Assembly (NCBI GenBank): GCA_963824095.1
Contig: CAWGNS010000002.1
Location: forward strand, 1-64,000
From: JBBDWJ01 sp963824095
GTDB lineage: Bacteria; Acidobacteriota; Terriglobia; Bryobacterales; UBA6623
Direction of reading: 5' to 3'
Length of the DNA: 64,000 nucleotides
Shown: positions 8,706 to 18,369 of the stretch, piece by piece
Layout of the letters: each line of letters opens with the position of its first letter
Position numbering within the stretch: position 1 is the first letter of the stretch
Translations under genes and position numbers: made by a program
The notes under the pieces: model-generated
Told to the model about the DNA's origin: nothing
The model's database searches: none
Seen by the model: only the letters and a program-made list of their open reading frames with translations

Positions 8706-10190
8706 ATGACATCCACGGACCACCAAGGGTTTCCGGGCGCACGTGGCCGGCGCGAGGCCCGATTTTCCGGGCAGGATCTCCGATTGAAGCCGTCCGCCCT
8801 TATTCTGACCGTGTTCTGCGCGGGTCTGGCCCTGGCTCAAACGGTGTCGGCTCAACCCGTGAAACCCCAAACGGAATTGGGCCAAACCGTCGCTGCGCAA
8901 AGGGGTATGGCTCAAAGCGAGACGGCATCGGTGGGGCTCAGTGCCGACAAGACCTACCTGGTCGACGCCGCGGGCGCGCCGCTTTTCATGAACGGCGACA
9001 CGGCTTGGTCGTTGATCGCGCAGCTTAGCCGCGAAGACGCCGAGCTGTATCTCGAGAACCGGCGGCGGAAGGGCTACAACGTCATCCTGGTGAACCTGCT
9101 CGAGCACAAGTTCGCTTCGCACGCCCCGGCGAACTTCTACGGCGAGGCTCCGTTCACGACAGCGGGTGACTTCGCTACGCCGAACGAAGCCTATTTCGCG
9201 CACGTGGATTGGGTGCTGCGCGAGGCCGCCTCGAAGGGCATCACGGTTTTGCTCGATGCGATCTACCTGGGCTACGATTGCGGCGACGAGGGTTGGTGCG
9301 CCGAGGTCAAGGCGGCGCCCGAGGCCAGTCTGCGCGGGTTCGGGCGCTATCTTGCCGCGCGCTACCGCAGCTTTCCCAATATCATCTGGGTCATCGGCGG
9401 CGACACCGATCCGGTGGCGCAGGGCGTGGGCGACAAGGTGGGGGCGATGGCGGCGGCCATGCACGAGGGTGACAGCGCGCATCCTTACACGGCGCACAAC
9501 GGGTCCGAGCAGAGCGCGCAGGATGTGTGGAACGGCGCGGCGTGGCTTTCGATCAACGACATCTACAGCTACACCGAGCGCACCGCCAAGGTTCGGCAGC
9601 AATACGAGCGGGCGGCGGCGCTGCCGTTGTTCCTGATCGAGTCGGCTTACGAGAACGAGCACCACACGACGCCGTTTACCTTGCGGCGCACCACCTACAC
9701 CAACGTGCTATGGGGCGCGCGGCTGGGGCACCTGTTCGGCAATTGCCCGATGTGGGGGTTCAACGCGGCGCCGAAGTTTTGTTCGGGCGACTGGCGCGAC
9801 GAGCTTGACTCGGTGGGCTCGCGGCAGCTCGCCTATGTCGGCTGGCTGATGGAGTCGCGCCGGCACTACCTGATGCGGCCCGACTACGCGCACACTGCGA
9901 TGACGGCGGGTTACGGAGCTTGGGGAGATCTGGCGACGACCTCGCGCGCCGCCGACGGCTCCTCGATCATCGCCTACCTGCCGACGAATCGCACGGTGAC
10001 CGTGGATCTGTCGACGCTTTCGGGAACAATCGCGCGCGCCTGGTGGTTCGACCCCAGAACGGCCGCCGCCACCGAGATCGGCGAGTATTCGAGCGACCGC
10101 GCCGCGGAGTTTACGTCCCCGGACTGGCGCGATTGGGTGCTGGTGATCGACGACGCTTCGCTGGCCCTGCCGGCTCCGGGGGGACGCTGA
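8706..10190 (+). CDS. Secreted DUF4038 (apiosidase-like TIM-barrel) glycosidase family protein
   Basis: 494 residues. A signal peptide (SALILTVFCAGLALAQ) begins about residue 29; a TTG at 8784 would start directly at it. The mature part begins LVDAAGAPLFMNGDTAWSL, typical of DUF4038. Barrel motifs follow: DAELYLENRRRKGYNVI, HVDWVLREAASKGI, YLAARYRSFPNIIWVIGGD and HNGSEQSA, with LFLIESAYENEH supplying a likely acidic catalytic residue. The last 90 residues (IIAYLPTNRTVTVDLSTL, WWFDPRTAAA) look like the small C-terminal beta domain often fused to it. Related enzymes act on plant or other polysaccharide side chains; the substrate is not predictable here. The MFS transporter downstream could take up products, which is inference. 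Confidence 0.85.
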   Translation: MTSTDHQGFPGARGRREARFSGQDLRLKPSALILTVFCAGLALAQTVSAQPVKPQTELGQTVAAQRGMAQSETASVGLSADKTYLVDAAGAPLFMNGDTAWSLIAQLSREDAELYLENRRRKGYNVILVNLLEHKFASHAPANFYGEAPFTTAGDFATPNEAYFAHVDWVLREAASKGITVLLDAIYLGYDCGDEGWCAEVKAAPEASLRGFGRYLAARYRSFPNIIWVIGGDTDPVAQGVGDKVGAMAAAMHEGDSAHPYTAHNGSEQSAQDVWNGAAWLSINDIYSYTERTAKVRQQYERAAALPLFLIESAYENEHHTTPFTLRRTTYTNVLWGARLGHLFGNCPMWGFNAAPKFCSGDWRDELDSVGSRQLAYVGWLMESRRHYLMRPDYAHTAMTAGYGAWGDLATTSRAADGSSIIAYLPTNRTVTVDLSTLSGTIARAWWFDPRTAAATEIGEYSSDRAAEFTSPDWRDWVLVIDDASLALPAPGGR

Positions 10191-10260
10191 GGGGCGGTCA
10201 GGCAGCTTGCTGGAAGGGGACTTGTTCGCCGCGAGTTTCTTCTACAATGAAGGCGTCTTG

Positions 10261-10632
10261 ATGCGGGTCTCCGAGTCGAGCCGGCGAAGGCGGGCCGTTT
10301 TGGCTTTGGTGGTGGCGGTGTGCCTCACCTTTGCGGCCGCCGCGGCTGTGGTTTGGGAAGCCGGGCCTGTAGGCCGCCGTTCGACGGAGACCTGCCCGCA
10401 ACTTTCCGCTTCGAGCCATCCGGTCTCGCCGGCCGTCGCCGACGGCACGCGCAAGAGCGCGGCCGATAGCCTCGACCTGACACCGCAATCGGCGCTGCGT
10501 CCGCCGGCGGCCCGGCTGTGTTCCAGCAGCGAATCGTCGCGGTTGACGCGAGACCCCGCGCCTGCCGCTCCAGCGGCTTCGATCTTCGCCACTCGCCCGA
10601 TCCGGGCGCCCCCCCACTCCTTGTGGATCTGA
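10261..10632 (+). CDS. Possible small exported or anchored protein, unknown
   Basis: From ATG 10261 the frame gives 123 residues with an N-terminal Arg-rich start and a hydrophobic stretch (AVLALVVAVCLTFAAAAAVV), then a low-complexity Ser/Pro/Ala tail with no family motif. The hydrophobic N-terminus is the only sign of selection. It may be a chance frame in GC-rich DNA. Confidence 0.3.
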   Translation: MRVSESSRRRRAVLALVVAVCLTFAAAAAVVWEAGPVGRRSTETCPQLSASSHPVSPAVADGTRKSAADSLDLTPQSALRPPAARLCSSSESSRLTRDPAPAAPAASIFATRPIRAPPHSLWI

Positions 10633-10719
10633 GCAGCCGCGGCCGGCTTGGATGAGCCGTCGCCGCAGCGCCGGCCTGCGCGCCGGCTCTTGTTCTCGTG
10701 TATCGACAAAGGAGTTTGT

Positions 10720-10905
10720 ATGGCTGTGAAACAGAGTGTTTCGTCTGGCTCGCTAGAGACCAGCGCTCTTCCGCCCGCTGAGGTGGAAACGGGGCATCCG
10801 GTAAAATCGACGACCGGCCGACAGGATTTTGTATTTGCCGTTAAACTATTCGGCATTGCCGCTCTGGTGATCCTGGCGTTCTGGTTGATGAACCGGATGG
10901 TCTGA
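10720..10905 (+). CDS. Small single-pass membrane protein
   Basis: 61 residues from the ATG at 10720 with AAGGAG eight bases upstream, a strong site. The N-terminal 40 residues are polar; the C-terminus is one hydrophobic segment, VKLFGIAALVILAFWLMNRM, ending at the stop. No family recognised. It sits 138 bases before the MFS transporter gene on the same strand and could be co-transcribed. Confidence 0.55.
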   Translation: MAVKQSVSSGSLETSALPPAEVETGHPVKSTTGRQDFVFAVKLFGIAALVILAFWLMNRMV

Positions 10906-11043
10906 GAGCCGGGCCGGCCGGGCGCAAGCGGTCGAGGCGCGGTTTCGAAAACCCGCCCGGCCGGCCCTTCCGATACAACACGTGCCGCCGAAACGCGCCT
11001 CGATGCGCGCTCCGGATCGAGGCAAGCAAAGGCGGAACCCGCG

Positions 11044-12366
11044 ATGGCTTCACAGGCAACCCCGGAGGTGTCTTTCTCCGATCCGGTATTTCACCGCGCC
11101 AGCCGGCAGCGCTACTGGGTGATTGTCTTCGCGGTTTCGCTTTCGGTGCTGGCGTACATCGACCGCGTTTGCATTTCCTACTCGGCGCCGCTGATCTCAC
11201 GCGATTTGGGGCTCGACCGCGAGCAGATGGGCGCCGTGTTTTCGGCGTTCGCGCTGGCCTACGCGTTGTTCGAAATCCCGGGCGGCTGGATGGGCGACTG
11301 GATGGGCCCGCGGCGCGTGTTGCTGCGTATTACGCTGTGGTGGTCGGTGTTCACCGCCACGACGGGCGCGATGTGGAGTTATGGCTCGCTGTGGGCGACG
11401 CGTTTCCTTTTCGGCGCCGGCGAGGCCGGCTGTTTCCCCAACCTCACCAAGGCCTTCACAACCTGGCTGCCGCAGCAGGAACGGGTGCGCGCGCAAGGCA
11501 TCATGTGGACGTTCGCGCGCTGGGGCGGGGCCTTCACGCCGCCGCTGGTGCTGTTCGTGCTTGGCTTTACGACCTGGCGCTGGGCGTTCGCGGTTTTCGG
11601 TTCGTTGGGGCTGCTTTGGGCGTTGGCATTCGCGTTCTGGTTCCGGGATAATCCACGCGACAATCCGCGCGTGAATGCGGCGGAAATGGCGCTACTGGCC
11701 GGCGCGGAGGACACCGCTTCGGGACACGGCGACGTTCCCTGGGGCACGATGCTGCGTTCGCGCACGGTGTGGCTGCTGTGGGTGCAATACTTCCTGCTTT
11801 CCTATCCCTGGTATTTCTACATCACCTGGCTGCCGACGTATTTGCAAAGCCCGGTGGGGCGCGGCCTCTCGGAACAAGCCAGCGCGCAATACGCCATATT
11901 TCCGCTGCTGTTCGGCGGGTTCGGGTCGCTGTTTTGCGGGTTGATCTCGGCGCGCGTGGCGCGCTGGGCCGGCAGCGTACGCAGGAGCCGGCGGCTGTTG
12001 GCGTGCCTCGGGTTTTCGGGCGCGTCGCTGTTTCTGCTGGTGTCGATTCACATGCGCGACCCGCTGTGGGCGATGCTGGCGATGGGCATGGCGAGCTTCT
12101 CGAACGATCTGGTGATGCCGGGCGCGTGGGGCGCCTGCATGGACGTGGGCGGCAAGTACGCCGGCACGCTATCGGGCTCGATGAACATGATGGGCAACCT
12201 GGCGGGCTTCGTGGCGCCGTGGTTGGGCGGCTATATTTTGAAAAACACCGGCGATAGCTGGAACATCCTGCTGTATGTGATGGCGGGGATGTATGCGCTG
12301 GGGATTTTGTGCTGGCCGCTGATCGACCCGGTGACGCCGCTGGTGCCGGAGGGGCCCGAGGCCTAA
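11044..12366 (+). CDS. MFS transporter, anion:cation symporter (ACS)-like
   Basis: 440 residues with about twelve membrane segments. The N-terminal part YWVIVFAVSLSVLAYIDRVC followed by LGLDREQMGAVFSAFALAYA, then the loop motif GGWMGDWMGPRRVLLR, is characteristic of the ACS group that includes hexuronate and phthalate carriers. ATRFLFGAGEAGCFPN and WLPQQERVRAQGIMW are further group motifs. The carrier would import an organic anion such as a sugar acid with protons; the substrate cannot be read from the sequence. Neighbours are a DUF4038 hydrolase upstream and a TIGR03437 protein convergent downstream, so sugar-acid scavenging is plausible. Confidence 0.85.
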   Translation: MASQATPEVSFSDPVFHRASRQRYWVIVFAVSLSVLAYIDRVCISYSAPLISRDLGLDREQMGAVFSAFALAYALFEIPGGWMGDWMGPRRVLLRITLWWSVFTATTGAMWSYGSLWATRFLFGAGEAGCFPNLTKAFTTWLPQQERVRAQGIMWTFARWGGAFTPPLVLFVLGFTTWRWAFAVFGSLGLLWALAFAFWFRDNPRDNPRVNAAEMALLAGAEDTASGHGDVPWGTMLRSRTVWLLWVQYFLLSYPWYFYITWLPTYLQSPVGRGLSEQASAQYAIFPLLFGGFGSLFCGLISARVARWAGSVRRSRRLLACLGFSGASLFLLVSIHMRDPLWAMLAMGMASFSNDLVMPGAWGACMDVGGKYAGTLSGSMNMMGNLAGFVAPWLGGYILKNTGDSWNILLYVMAGMYALGILCWPLIDPVTPLVPEGPEA

Positions 12367-12492
12367 CGGCTCCCCTACCTTGAAACGGGTATTTGCGATC
12401 GCCGACCAAGTCCGCCAGGTCACGGAAAGGGCTCTCTGCGCCCAGGGCCGTGATTGCCTTGGGAGACGTAGACTGTTGCTAGGACATTGCGG

Positions 12493-12657
12493 ATGATATT
12501 GGCCCTATTTGTAGCGGCATTTGTAGCCCTATTTGTGGCCATTGTCCTGCCTTCCATTCTGTCGGGAAAGGGATGGAGAGCCGCGCAGGAAAGGGAGCAC
12601 GCGCGCCGTGTGGCTGAGCATAGGATGAATGCAAGACTCCTGAGACTCGACATTTGA
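12493..12657 (+). CDS. Possible 54-residue membrane peptide
   Basis: A short frame beginning MILALFVAAFVALFVAIVLP, then a positively charged helix (KGWRAAQEREHARRVAEHRM). AGGA lies about nine bases before the ATG. One membrane helix with a basic cytoplasmic tail is coherent, but the hydrophobic part is a threefold near-repeat of TTTGTAGC-type DNA, so it could be chance. Confidence 0.3.
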   Translation: MILALFVAAFVALFVAIVLPSILSGKGWRAAQEREHARRVAEHRMNARLLRLDI

Positions 12658-12721
12658 CCGCTACGCGGAACCGGTCGACCGCGGGCTTCGGCCGTGGGCA
12701 CCGTTTTTGAGCTTCGTCCGG

Positions 12722-14377
12722 CTAAGGCTGAACGGCGATCAGCGCGGCGGCGCTCGATCCATTTGGCATGCGGATCTCCAGGAGCACTTCGTCGCCGGCC
12801 GGGGCGGCCTCGGGCACCACGACATTCACCTGATACAGCCCGGCGAACCCTGGCGATAGCCCCGCGTAGATCAGCTGGGCCGGCAGGCTGGCAATGCTGA
12901 CTTGCGGCCGCATCACGGTCCAATAGAGCGAATCGCTTGGCGGCAACTGATCGCTCGGCAATACATCGCCGGCCGGGTCGCCGCCGGGGGTGGCGCGGCC
13001 CAGGCCCGTGGCGAACACCTGGATGGCCTCGCCAGGCTTGGCGGGCCGGCCGCAATAAGATGCCGGATTGACCTGAGCGGCTTCGCAATCGACGGGCAGG
13101 CCCAAGGCCGTCGATACCGAGTCGGGAATCGTCAGCCAAGCGGTGTTCGCCAGCGTGGCGGCAGCGAAAACGCGATCGCTGCCCGGTACCTGGACCGGGA
13201 AAATGCCGGGCGCGGCCTCGCTGAGTTGCACCTCCAAAACTTCACTCAGTCCGTCGTGGGTTGCGAGCACGACGTTCGCCGTCCCAGTGCCTGGCAGATC
13301 GTTCGGCGCAAGCAGGTTGATCTGGTTCTGCGAAGCGATGACATGGAATAGCGGCGCGGCCTCGAGGTTGAAGGTGATCGACAGCCCCTCGTGCTTGGTT
13401 GAGGGAAATAGGCCCAGGTTGTCGGAGACACGCATGCCGCCCGCGAACAGGCTGACCAGAGTGCCCGGCGCGATGGGTCCTGGTAGGAAGCTGGCGCCGT
13501 TAACAACGCTGTTGAGGGTCAAAGGGGGCGCCCCAACCGGCAGCATCGCCGCGGCGCTACGCGCCAGGTTTCCGCCGTCCTCGTCGCTGATTTGGAGCAC
13601 GACTTCGTAATTACCCGGTTCCAGGCCGTCTGGAAGGGCGAAGTCGACTTGGTAGAGGTTCGCGATGGATGGAGTTAAACCGGCGAAATACACCGGCGCT
13701 TCGATCTCGGCGGCGGCTTGAGCAATTACGGCCGCTTGCTCGGAGACTCGCCGCAAAAAGACCCCCACCGTTCCTGAAACGTTGGCGAGTTGGGGCCCGT
13801 CGGCGGCTTCTCCCAATGGCGGGTCGTGGTCGGTGTTACCCAGGCCGTAGGCGAACACGAGAATCACTTTTCCGCCGATGGCCGGGGCGTCGGACGTGAT
13901 CGAAACGCCGTCGGTATCGAGGAAACCCGTCGGACTTTCGACGACGTCGAAGGCGATGGCGGGGGCGTACTTTTGAATCGTGAGATCAAAAGGCGCGGAG
14001 TCGCCTACACCTTCCACTGTGGCAACGAGTTGGGCCGGCCCTGGCATGAGAGTCCACGGCAAGACAACGGTTGCCATCGAGGCCGATGCCCGGGAGGTGG
14101 CGGCGCTGGCGCCTCCAACGGAGAACGAGAGTCCGCAGGGCGTGTCGTCGACTGGCAGAAATGGATGGTCGGACTCGCAACTGGTGCCGGGTAGCGCCAG
14201 GTTCTCGCCAACAACGTGAATCTGGGATCCCGGAGCCGCCAAGCCGGTTGCGTTCGCGCTGCCATCGGTAAGCCCGAGGATGACAGGAAGTTGTTGGGCG
14301 TGCGCCGCGCCGGCAGCCGACAGGGCCAACAGGCCAAGAAGCCGAAGGCCGCACTTTCGCTGTGTGGTGGCTTTCAT
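12722..14377 (-). CDS. Secreted protein with TIGR03437-type domains
   Basis: 551 residues with a signal peptide (LRLLGLLALSAAGAAHAQQ). The N-terminal half has two IPT-like beta domains (LAAPGSQIHVVGENLALPG and IGGKVILVFAYGLGNTDHDPP). The C-terminal half is a TIGR03437 domain: LNSVVNGASFLPGPIAPGTL, QNQINLLAPNDLPG, KPGEAIQVFATGLGRATPGG and a final LYQVNVVVPEAAPAGDEVLL. Several Cys pairs in the N-terminal part may form disulfides. It converges on the MFS transporter gene and has no evident operon partner; function unknown. The 398 bases upstream, to the S1/P1 nuclease gene, hold nothing I recognise. Confidence 0.8.
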   Translation of the reverse strand: MKATTQRKCGLRLLGLLALSAAGAAHAQQLPVILGLTDGSANATGLAAPGSQIHVVGENLALPGTSCESDHPFLPVDDTPCGLSFSVGGASAATSRASASMATVVLPWTLMPGPAQLVATVEGVGDSAPFDLTIQKYAPAIAFDVVESPTGFLDTDGVSITSDAPAIGGKVILVFAYGLGNTDHDPPLGEAADGPQLANVSGTVGVFLRRVSEQAAVIAQAAAEIEAPVYFAGLTPSIANLYQVDFALPDGLEPGNYEVVLQISDEDGGNLARSAAAMLPVGAPPLTLNSVVNGASFLPGPIAPGTLVSLFAGGMRVSDNLGLFPSTKHEGLSITFNLEAAPLFHVIASQNQINLLAPNDLPGTGTANVVLATHDGLSEVLEVQLSEAAPGIFPVQVPGSDRVFAAATLANTAWLTIPDSVSTALGLPVDCEAAQVNPASYCGRPAKPGEAIQVFATGLGRATPGGDPAGDVLPSDQLPPSDSLYWTVMRPQVSIASLPAQLIYAGLSPGFAGLYQVNVVVPEAAPAGDEVLLEIRMPNGSSAAALIAVQP

Positions 14378-14775
14378 GAGTCCCCATGCTGACGAGAATT
14401 GCCTCTCGGTCCGAACCCCTCAGCCGGACTTCAAGGGCCTTGCATTCTACACGCCCGGCCGGGAAGGAGCAAGCAGGCACGCCTCGGGCGGCGGGGCGTG
14501 CGCAGCGGGCGACGCGGCGGGATCCCACCGGGGCGGATCAGCCGGTGAGCATTCGCGAAACGCGAAGCAGCCCGCGTGGCCGAGCCACTGAAGCAACAGG
14601 GCTCAACCACGCTGACAACCGCGCCAAACCACTCGGACACTCGCCTTTGGCGAAAATCGGAACGTCGTTCAAAGCCGCAGGTCTGGGAAATACACCCAGC
14701 CCTGCGCTACGGGGCAATTGGCAGGGCGCGCGGGGTTCCATTGACAGGGTGTGGCGGCTCGTTGATATATGGGGG

Positions 14776-15618
14776 ATGCGAACGCTTGTTGAGCTTGTGT
14801 TACCGATGGTGTGCGTCGCGCTGACTCCGGGCTTGGGCTTTGCCTGGGGCGGCGAGGGGCACAAGATCGTCTGTGAGATTGCCTTCCAGAACCTGAACGC
14901 CGAAGCCCGCGGGTTCCTCTCGCAGATGCGCCAGGCCGATCCCGAACGGCATGCTTCGTTTTCGGAGGACTGCGTTTGGGCCGACGAGGCGCGCTCGACC
15001 AGCGAGTTCGGCTTCACGGCTACCTATCACTACGTCAATATCGAGCCGGGCTCGGCCGGATTCGACATGGCACGCGACTGTGGTACCGTCGCGCACTGCG
15101 TCACCTGGGCGATTCCGCACTACGCCGGCATTCTCGCCGACCCCGTGCAGCCGCCGCTCGAACGCGCTCGGGCGCTGAAGTTTCTGGCGCACTTCGTCGC
15201 GGACGTGCACCAGCCGCTGCACGCCAGCTATGCGGCCGACCGCGGCGGCAATTCGATCGATGTGAGCGAGTTCGGAGCGCACCTCTCGCTGCACGCGGTT
15301 TGGGATACGTCGGTTCTCGCGATCGCCGGCCTGCGCTATCCCGAGGCCGCTGTGGCACTCGCCGATCCGATCGATCAGACCGACATTGCCGCCTGGTCGA
15401 ACTTCGATGTGGTGGGCTGGACCAACGAGTCGTTCCACTTCGCCGAAACGCACGCCTACCGGTTGCGGTCGGGCGAGCGCATTGCCGACGGCGCGGAGCT
15501 GGGGATGGAATACCAGAACCGCTCGCTGGAAGTCGCCAAGAAGCAGTTGCAGCGGGCGGGGATCCGGCTGGCGTTTTTGATACGCCACGCGATGGCGAAC
15601 GATTTGGCGTTTCCGTAG
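14776..15618 (+). CDS. S1/P1 family zinc-dependent nuclease, secreted
   Basis: 280 residues from the ATG at 14776, preceded by a run of five G. The signal peptide ends before WGGEGHK; the mature N-terminal Trp and the following His are zinc ligands in the S1/P1 family. The remaining ligand motifs are present in order: a conserved Asp in CVWADEAR, YHYVNIE, FLAHFVADVHQPLHA, GNSIDVSEFG, and HAVWDTSVL. All three zinc sites therefore look complete. The enzyme should degrade single-stranded nucleic acid and 3'-nucleotides outside the cytoplasm, probably for phosphate or nucleoside scavenging. It is a single gene; the next gene (YihY-like) converges with a 21-base gap. Confidence 0.88.
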   Translation: MRTLVELVLPMVCVALTPGLGFAWGGEGHKIVCEIAFQNLNAEARGFLSQMRQADPERHASFSEDCVWADEARSTSEFGFTATYHYVNIEPGSAGFDMARDCGTVAHCVTWAIPHYAGILADPVQPPLERARALKFLAHFVADVHQPLHASYAADRGGNSIDVSEFGAHLSLHAVWDTSVLAIAGLRYPEAAVALADPIDQTDIAAWSNFDVVGWTNESFHFAETHAYRLRSGERIADGAELGMEYQNRSLEVAKKQLQRAGIRLAFLIRHAMANDLAFP

Positions 15619-15639
15619 CGGCGGGCCCGGCGGCGCGAT

Positions 15640-16539
15640 TTATCCCGAGGCTTCCCCCGAGGACTGCTGCTTGAGAATGTGGCGGCCGCGGCGGGCGCAC
15701 ATCTCCGCGCCGCCGAGCACGATCAGCGCGGCGCAGAATCCCCACAGCAACAGCGTCACCGAGATGAAGAAGGGGCCGTAGGCGCGCCGCAGCCCCAGTA
15801 ACGGCCACAGCCAGACGTAGAGGTTCTTGGCGCCTTCGACGACGATGCCGGCGAGCACGGCGATGGGCCACACCGCGCGCAGCGGCACTTTGCCGTTGGG
15901 CAGCAGCCAGTAAACCAGCAGGAAGATCAGAAACGAAAACGGCAGCGCGGCGATCTTGAGCGCGATCAGCATGGCGCGGTCGTGCAGCACCAGCCGCGTG
16001 AGCAGCCGTTGGATCACATAGACGTTGGTCGAGGTGAGCACGGCCGCCGTCAGCGCCAGTACGCCGCAGGCGAACGTGAGGCTGAAACTCACCAGTTGGT
16101 TCCACCAGTAGCTGCGGTTCCTCGGAAATCCCCACAAGCGGTTGAAGGCGACTTCGAGCGGCATGAAGATGCCGTTGGCGCTAAAGATCAACAGCACCAG
16201 CGAGAGCGACTCGGCGTGGCCGCGCGAGTTCACCGCGACGCGCAGATTGCGCTCGACGAAGTCGACCAGGCCGGGGTCGTTGGGCAGCAGGTCGCGCAGC
16301 CCAACGTAGATCGCTTCTACCGCGTCGTGCCAGCCAAAGACGTTCTGCGAGAGCGAGAGAATCAGCACCATGAAGGGGAAGAACCCCAGCAGGACGCTTG
16401 ATCCAATCGCCATCGAGTAGGCATGGCTCTCGATGGTGAACAGGTAACGGACGGTGGGGTAGAGAAGGCCTACAGTCCGCTCGGAGAATGTCGCGCGAGC
16501 GCTGTAAGAATTTTTGGGAAGGAGTGACTCAAGGGACAC
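15640..16539 (-). CDS. YihY/virulence factor BrkB family inner-membrane protein
   Basis: 299 residues from a GTG start. About six membrane segments; family motifs are AYSMAIGSSVLLGFFPFMVL near residue 40, then LPNDPGLVDFVERNL and LIFSANGIFMPLEVAFNRLW. Closer to the C-terminus are PNGKVPLRAVWPIAVLAGI and a final RAYGPFFISVTLLLWGFCAA. YihY proteins are widespread; their biochemical role is unresolved. There is no operon partner. Confidence 0.85.
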   Translation of the reverse strand: MSLESLLPKNSYSARATFSERTVGLLYPTVRYLFTIESHAYSMAIGSSVLLGFFPFMVLILSLSQNVFGWHDAVEAIYVGLRDLLPNDPGLVDFVERNLRVAVNSRGHAESLSLVLLIFSANGIFMPLEVAFNRLWGFPRNRSYWWNQLVSFSLTFACGVLALTAAVLTSTNVYVIQRLLTRLVLHDRAMLIALKIAALPFSFLIFLLVYWLLPNGKVPLRAVWPIAVLAGIVVEGAKNLYVWLWPLLGLRRAYGPFFISVTLLLWGFCAALIVLGGAEMCARRGRHILKQQSSGEASG

Positions 16540-17070
16540 ATCAAGTTGCCTGAATTATAGCATTGCGTGGTTTTGGGGCCGGGAGGGGGTGGGGGCGAGG
16601 TTGTGGGCGACGCAGTCTGTCGGCGGGCTTAGGATGCGACTCGGCCCGCCGGCTTACGCCTGCGGCTCTGTTTCCGCGGGGCGCGGCTGCGGTGGCGGGT
16701 CGGTCGGCGAGGGGAGCGGCGGAAGACGGTTCGGCGGTGCGGGGTTGCTCCCCGGCTTTTGTGGTTGTTGGCCCTACGTACCGACGAATCGGTACGCAGT
16801 AAAACTGGAGGTTCATGCCACGGGTGGTGGCTTATTGACTTCCTTTGCGTTGGCGCGGGCTGTGCTGCGCGTCGCTTGTGCTTTTCCGTTCTTGGGCGGT
16901 GTGCTCTTGTGGTCCTGGTTTACTTTTGCGGGGTGTTTCGGTTGTGGTCTTGTACACTACTTTCACGGACGGGACCGCGGTGTTTGTGGTCCTACCGCTG
17001 AGCGGTAAATCGCCAAACGAGGCTGGGTTTCCTGTCGGTTTGGTGATTGGAAAGCGCGACGGGGAGGGAC
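16540..17070. repeat. Intergenic stretch with one family B and one family A palindrome
   Basis: No gene recognised. A family B hairpin lies at 16642-16673 (CCGCCGGC-TTAC-GCCTGCGG then CTCTGTTT). A family A unit lies at 16771-16825; its stem here is GTACCGA-CGAA-TCGGTAC, a fully paired variant whose both arms differ from the usual GTCGCGA/TCGCGAC. ORFs crossing this stretch are composed of repeat translation and are not genes. Confidence 0.75.
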
Positions 17071-18112
17071 ATGCGGATTGCCGTTGTCGGATTGGGCGCG
17101 GTTGGGGGCTACTTTGGTGGCCGACTGGCGCAGGCGGGCCATGAGGTGACCTTTGTCGCTCGCGGGGCGGCGTTGGAGATGCTTCGCACGCAAGGCCTGA
17201 CGGTGAAGAGCATTGCCGGGGATTTTGCAATCCGCGAGCCCGGCACGGCGGGCGCGGCGGCCGAGGTCGGGCCGGTGGACGTGGTTTTGGTGGCGGTGAA
17301 GGCTCCGCAGGTGGGCGCGGTGGCGCGCGGACTGGCGCCGCTGGTGGGTCCTGGGACCAGTGTCATTCCGCTGCAGAATGGGCTGGAGGCGCCGCGATTG
17401 CTGGCCGACGCGCTGGGGCCCGAGGCGGTGTTGGGCGGGCTGTGCCGGATCTTCGCGATGAAGACGGCGCCGGCGACCGTCGAGCATCTGGGGCTGGAGC
17501 CTTCCATCGAATTTGGCGAGTTGAGCGGGGAGTTGAGCGCACGCGTCGAGCGGATTCGCGCGGCGTTCCACACGGCGGCGGGCATGAAGGCGGTGGCGCG
17601 CGACGATATCGAGGTCGCGCTATGGCAGAAGCTGCTCTATGTCGAGCCGATGGGCGCGGTGGGCGCGGTGGCTCGGCAGCCGGTGGGCGTGCTGCGGACG
17701 GTTCCCGAGACGCGCCGCCTGCTGCAAGTCGGCGATGGAAGAAGTGGTCGCGCTGGGACGCAAACGCGGTGTGGCGCTCGACCCCGCGCTGTCGGAGCAG
17801 GTGCTGCGAGGGATCGACGCGTTGCCGGCGGGCGGCACGACCTCGATGCACCGCGATATCGTGGGCGGGCACCCTTCGGAGTTTGAGTTTCAGGTCGGCA
17901 CGATTGTGCGCTATGCCGCCGAGTCGGGAGTTTCGGTTCCGGTGCACTCGACGATTTATGCGGCGCTCAAGCCGAGCGAGATGCAGGCCAGAGGCGAGCT
18001 GGCCCGATCCGCAGGCTCCTTCGTAGGGTTGGCGGGAAAGGCCGCCTTTTCCGTCGCAAGAACCGCGCGCAACGAAAACAGAGCCACAGGCGTAACAGGC
18101 TGCGGAACATGA
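17071..18112 (+). CDS. panE: 2-dehydropantoate 2-reductase family protein, frameshifted
   Basis: NADPH-dependent reduction of ketopantoate to pantoate (pantothenate/CoA synthesis) is the family reaction. The N-terminus MRIAVVGLGAVGGYFGGRLA is the Rossmann motif, followed by VDVVLVAVKAPQ, VIPLQNGLEAP and LWQKLLYVEPMGAVGA. Near 17725-17728 an extra base shifts the frame. The second half continues one frame over as AMEEVVALGRKRGVALDP, then TTSMHRDIVGGHPSEFEF, the conserved C-terminal PanE motif. The ATG at 17071 has GGGGAGGG upstream. The last 30 codons run into a family B repeat, so the native end is also lost. Either a pseudogene or an assembly indel. Confidence 0.75.
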
Positions 18113-18215
18113 GCATTGAGGTCCGGCCGTGGCATCCTCCAGCACAGCTTCGGTGGTGTGGGGCCCTACGTCGCGACGAATCGCGACGCGGCAAACCTGG
18201 AGGTTCGCGCCACGG
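18092..18215. repeat. Partial MITE end in a family B repeat, then a family A palindrome
   Basis: A family B sequence (ACAGAGCCACAGGCGTAA) is interrupted at 18096 by CAGGCTGCGGAA, the same end sequence as the complete small element at 33557. A family A unit follows at 18163-18215 with stem GTCGCGA-CGAA-TCGCGAC. Confidence 0.65.
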
Positions 18216-18369
18216 TTGGGATTTGTTGTTTCTGTGCTTTTCCGGGCCGGCGAAAGCGGTGCATGGTAGGAATAGAGTCGGCGGGCCGACGCGAGTGGAA
18301 GTGATGGGGCGCATCCACGGGTGCGGGTTTCTTTCTCCGAGGGTTTGGGGGTGAGATGGGAGGCATTGC

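Noticed and set aside
14386..14775. N-terminal extension of the S1/P1 nuclease
   Set aside because: The secreted family requires an N-terminal Trp after signal cleavage; only the start at 14776 provides that.
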